Assembly: GCA_031310005.1 (NCBI GenBank)
Contig: CM062383.1
Span: 2,790,001-2,854,000, forward strand
Reading direction: 5' to 3'
DNA length: 64,000 nt
Source of the DNA: Dactylellina haptotyla
Taxonomy: Eukaryota; Ascomycota; Orbiliomycetes; Orbiliales; Orbiliaceae
Below are positions 59,779 through 64,000 of this stretch, one piece after another. Each line of letters begins with the position of its first letter. Within the stretch, counting starts at the first letter, position 1. The notes under the pieces were generated by a model. That model made no database searches, was not told the origin of the DNA, and saw only the letters and a list, made by a program, of their open reading frames with translations. The position numbers and the translations under genes were made by a program.

Positions 59779-62700
59779 TTACTCGGGCTGCTCATCCCAC
59801 TTGCTTCTTACGGCACCTTGATCCATATTAGGTCCCTTTCTACTCCTCAGTGGGACTTCGAGCGATGATGCCAATTTACTCAGAACTTCCGTTCCCGCCA
59901 GAAGCTTCTCCTGGCTACCTAGATCCGATTCTGGTATCATAGTGCCCGTTTCTCGGTTCCTCCAGACCCATTTCTCCACCGGCCCGGTCGCGCCTTGTAT
60001 AATCTCCTTGTCACATGCCCAGCCGAATAATGCACGGCTGCACCATAACCCATCGCTTGCGATGCAGCGACCACGCACACTAGGATGTATTTCTTCCATC
60101 GTGACGCTCTTGACTCCTGGTTGGCCGAAAACCCCTGCGCCGAACGTTATCGCACGTTTGAGAGGCGATTTTGGTGGGTTTCCGAAATAACCGCCTGGAG
60201 TCCGAACCTTGCTACTAGCCGCCTTCATTACTCCAGTAAATGAGTTATATACTTTCCCCGAGGCCCAATTGTTGATGTCAGTTGGGTTGCGTAGAGATTT
60301 GACGTAGTCAAGATCAAACCCCAGGAATGGTAGGAATTGGTCAATCATCCAGACAAGCGTAAGATCAGCTATCTCTTGGTCTGCATACCCTCCGCCGATA
60401 TTGGTATGAACTATTCGAAATTGTAAGGAACAACGCCAAGATTCCAAAACGGAGCGCAACTATCATACCTCCTGGGAACCAGACTTGCTTGAGATTCGGT
60501 ATATCTGCATGTCTCTCCGAAGCGCCCGGAGCTGGTAGACGCCATAGGGTCGGCGTAAAAGGCATTCTGTGTTCGTCAAGTGCCAAAGCGTGAAATGCGT
60601 TTTCGGTGCCTATTCACAATTCATGTTAGCAGAATGTTGCTATGTAACCTACATCAATTTCAAGAGTTAGATCATACTTTGCGTTAAATCCGTATCGTGG
60701 AACTTGTACTTGTCGTTGCATTTACACTTCTCAATGACGGGACTAGTCGGGATTCCAAGAGCCCCGACCGTATCCTGACCAGAGCACATGTCAATACAAC
60801 TAAGCGAATACACGTAAAAACAACGCGAGAGTTTACCCAGCATCCAATAGCCTTGATTTTGACGTCTTTAATCCTCTCCCAGCTTTGCTTGTTGATATAA
60901 GCTTCATCCTTCAATTTGAAATTTATGTAATCCTCGTATATCTTTCCGAAGCTTTCCATTCCGCGGCGGGTCAACACGCCTATTCTGCCAATCAATCCCG
61001 CGATTGATCTCGCCGTGAACGCTCCGCGAGAAAACCCTAGAATGTAAATTTCATCCTGGACATGATAGTTGTTGCTGATAAAAACAAAAGCTTCTCGAAC
61101 GTGTTCTGATAACCCGAGTCCTGTCCCGCCTATGAAAATGGAAAGTACCTCAACTTAGCTTTGAGGCACTATTCTCTGTGAACAGAAGGCAACATACCAG
61201 CGATGAGTCTCCCAAATTTCGAGGCGTACGAGCTACCAACACCGCTTTGGTAATATATGATCTGGGCCACACCATCGTCACTCACGCTTTTCAGTGCACG
61301 TGCAAAACGGGTGACATTAGTCGGAAACCCAGCGTCTCCCTGATCAGAGTCCTGCCAAGTCCCATCACAACAAATTATGATGCGTTTCCCCCTATGACCA
61401 TCTGGTTGGGGGTTCGTATTGGTTGAATTATCCGCATCTGGAACCTCAATTCCTGACGTAGTAGCAGTCGGATTTAAGGCGTTTGTGACTGAGTTATCAG
61501 GGAGAATGCTCGAAGTTGGGAGCGTGCTTGTTAAGTCCCCCGCTTTCACAGCAGCCGCAACCGAATCGATTATCTCTGAGATAACCTCTGGAGCTGGTGG
61601 CAGCAATTGTGCTACCGTGTCTAGTGTCTCTGCAACAGCAGAAGTAAGTGGTGCAACCAACGCACTCCCAGGTAATCCGGTAGCATCCAGCAACTGATCA
61701 CTAGACCTAAGGGTATCCGATATAGTTCCTAGAGTAGATGTGATTGTTTGCGCCAGATCTAGAGGCAGCGTTCCCACTTTCACAATGGTATCTGAGATAA
61801 CCTGCGCAAGGGAATCTGGTAGTCCGCTGGCATGAGATAGTTGCTTGGCATCCCTCGGGTGTACGCCAGATGTTAGGGCTGCTGTGATGGTTTCTAGGGT
61901 GTTAGATACGATCTCTGCCAAAGGTGCTGGTAGTATTGTCGCAGGCAGTTTCGTAGCATCAGCAAGTAAATCATTTGCGTGAAGAGCACTAGTAATCACA
62001 TGGAGAGCATCTTGAACCTCCTCTGGTACAGGCAGGGGTAGGTCGTTAAGCGGAAGTTTATCGGCTGAAGGGATGAGATCCCCTGATTTCAAGGCACTGG
62101 AAACAGTAGCCAAAGCCTCAGTTAAGCTTTGTGGCGTGAAATTAGACAAGACGTCATCTTTGACTAGAAGATCTGACAGTGGCACTGGTGAGATGCTCGT
62201 AAGACCGGCTGCTCCTTTGGAAAGGTTCGGAACTAAATCTCCGGATTTCAGAGCATTTGTCACTGTGGAGATTGCTCCGGATACAGCCTCAGGAGTGAGA
62301 CTAGGAACTGGATCGGAAGATTTCGTTGTATCAGATATGAGGTTGTTGGCCGATAAAACATTAGTAACAGTAGAGAGGGCATTGGAGACAGACTCTGGCG
62401 CAGGAGTCGGTAAAGCGCCTGCACCAAGAAGCTTAGTGATATTATCAATAGGGCTCCCAGTCTTTAGATTATTTGTCACTGCCGCCAATTTCTCCGGAAT
62501 TGCAGTTGGATTGCTAAGCGAGGATATTATGGAAGTTGGGTTCAGTAGACCTCCTAGAAACCCTTTGTTCACAAGAGTTGTGGCATTGTCTCTTAACCCC
62601 CCCGCGGCCGTTGAAGCAGGATTTGCAAGTTTTAATGTCTCAACAAGCTCTGGTATAGAGTTTCCAGATTTCAGGGCCGCTGTAAGTAACTCTAGTTGCT

Positions 62701-62893
62701 GTGAAACAACTTGAAGTTGGATTGGTGAGCTAGGTAGTGCAGTCGCGCTTGCAGGCAATTTGACCGGATGCGCAAGAGCAGGAGGCAACAAGGCACTCAT
62801 CGAGAAGTCTGGTGGCTGCGTGCTATCGCGGGAGGGAAAGGGCGGGAAATTATTGCGATTCGGGCTCTTGGTAAACTTCGGTATTCCAGGCAT
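59779..62893 (-). CDS. DUF2235 alpha/beta hydrolase with long repetitive N-terminal extension
   Basis: The model is join(59779..60410, 60469..60609, 60678..60774, 60837..61129, 61198..62893), 2,859 nt, 952 residues, with introns of 58-68 nt. Residues 1-495 are Leu/Ser/Ala/Pro-rich and built from nine or so units of about 45 residues with the core LKSGDL, LSANNL or LHANDL following a TVTNAL-like helix. The DUF2235 hydrolase starts near 502: RIIICCDGTWQDS, QSGVGSS, ILGFSRGAFTARSIAGLIG (GxSxG nucleophile), WDTVGALG, HALALDEHRMPF and VHTNIGGGYAD. DUF2235 is related to Tle1-type phospholipases of bacterial type VI secretion. Fungal members are mostly uncharacterised. No signal peptide or membrane span is evident. 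The repeat extension is not part of the family and may scaffold or bind membranes. Confidence 0.9.
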
Positions 62894-63724
62894 ATCTGGG
62901 ACTCGGAGCTACTCGTCTACCCGTTATGGGTGCAGTAATTGGGGTATTCGAACTGCTAGATGTCGGCAATACGCAACGGCCGGCCTTGGAATAAGGATTT
63001 TATAATATAAAGAAGGGATTCTAAACAGTTCTGAACGAGTAGCAGGTGTATCCTTGAGTCTATAGATCTAGAGCATTTGTAGTGTAAGAGAAAGTTAGGG
63101 AGGCTCGAGAAATCTAGATTTGCATTTCGTACACCTCGGTGTCAGAGATGGAGACTTTGAAGAGATATATATTTATATATCAATGTATTCACATATAGAT
63201 CCATAGAATCCCTCAAAACAAAGTTTTCAGAAAATAATCTAAATATTGCTACTAAATTCGAGCACTCACATGCTGTATCGTCGTGGCGTTTGTGCATGGT
63301 GATCACTCGATTGATCTGCCCAAAATGCTGAAAAATATCAATCCGATGTACCGAACTAACAATTGACGTATATTATACAACTAAAATACCTATAATATGC
63401 CTTAAATCGGATTTTTGTAAACATAAAAGGAAATTACGTGTATCTCCTTTCTGTTCTACCTTTAGAGGAAGATGAATCCTTTATCAACACATTGAATTCG
63501 ACTTTCCAACAAGTGTCCACCAAAGGCTCTCATGCAGTGCTTACCTTCCTAATTCAGATAGGCCACAGAATTGACCTTAGAGTGACTCAGAGGTTGCATT
63601 TAAATATCAACAGAGGTTCTCTGCAGGTTACAAGTCCGCCTGAATTCTTTATTATGTTCTATTCCTCAGATTTACATTCGGAACATTCGAACATCACACA
63701 TAATATACGCCAATAGATTCAGTC
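62894..63724. other. Divergent promoter region
   Basis: 831 bp between the hydrolase gene (minus) and the methyltransferase gene (plus). A TATA-like TTTATAATATAAAG lies near 63000, about 110 bp upstream of the hydrolase ATG. No gene is seen. Confidence 0.5.
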
Positions 63725-64000
63725 ATGGGATCTAACTCGGTGCCTCTCAGCGTGGCTTCACAGATCGCTGCCTATTCCCCCCTCGCTGGAGCTAATAGCC
63801 TAAAAATCGAAACAGTTCAAGTAAAACATCGATTAAATCTTATAAATGAGTGGAAGATAAGCTCGAATAATCGAATTCTCGAGCTTGGCTGCGGACAGGG
63901 TACTTGCACTGCTCCTCTAGCTTACGCTGTTGGTTCAACGGGGCACATAGATGCCGTCGACCCTGGACCGCCAGATTATGGTTCTCCTATCACACTTGCA
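63725..64000 (+). CDS. SAM-dependent methyltransferase, 3' end missing (cut by window edge)
   Basis: The ATG at 63725 opens a frame of 92 codons that runs to the window end. After about 55 residues come class I methyltransferase motif I, RILELGCGQGTCTAPLA, and the acidic end of the second strand, IDAVDPGPPDYG. These bind SAM. The LELGCGQG form differs from the DVGTGPG form of the methyltransferase at 3531-4709, so the two are not recent copies. Substrate and full length are unknown. Confidence 0.85.
   Translation, partial: MGSNSVPLSVASQIAAYSPLAGANSLKIETVQVKHRLNLINEWKISSNNRILELGCGQGTCTAPLAYAVGSTGHIDAVDPGPPDYGSPITLA

Overview
This 64-kb window is nuclear DNA of a filamentous ascomycete (Pezizomycotina). 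The evidence is short GT-AG introns (52-117 nt in the models below), Zn2Cys6 and fungal-specific regulators, ANP1/MNN9-type mannosyltransferases, the fused fungal thiamine enzymes THI20 and THI6, a MIR1-type mitochondrial phosphate carrier and a DUF2235 hydrolase. The class cannot be fixed from sequence alone; Leotiomycetes-like is only an impression. I see no tRNA, rRNA, CRISPR array, prokaryotic operon or recognisable transposon. Exon joins were read by eye, and each multi-exon model closes in frame.

Left third (1-27 kb), mostly metabolism and glycosylation: a 5'-truncated unknown gene, a serine esterase, a four-exon methyltransferase, an ANP1/MNN9-like glycosyltransferase, a three-exon Zn2Cys6 regulator, a six-exon THI20-type HMP-P kinase/TenA fusion, an amidohydrolase with the HxH metal motif, a second ANP1/MNN9-like glycosyltransferase, a membrane-anchored aspartic-peptidase homologue with degenerate active sites, and THI6. 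THI20 and THI6 supply the pyrimidine and thiazole/coupling branches of thiamine synthesis and lie about 11 kb apart on the same strand.

Middle (28-47 kb): a 1,554-residue low-complexity membrane protein, a peroxisomal acyl-CoA thioesterase ending in SKL, then two adjacent, collinear, giant secreted proteins of about 1,600 residues that I cannot assign to any family. The left paralogue carries an exact 92-bp tandem duplication that shifts its frame. The duplicated DNA also contains a plausible 68-nt intron (good donor, very good acceptor) and an AG|GT pair spaced exactly 92 nt apart, so the locus is either newly broken or a candidate for intron birth by tandem duplication. This is the most interesting signal in the window.

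Right third (49-64 kb): MIR1, a small lysine-rich protein ending in an array of SUMO-consensus motifs, a two-exon protein with an atypical Cys6 cluster, a four-exon protein with a fungal STAND-type N-terminal helical domain but no NTPase, a five-exon DUF2235 hydrolase with a long repetitive N-terminal extension, and the 5' end of a second methyltransferase cut by the window edge.
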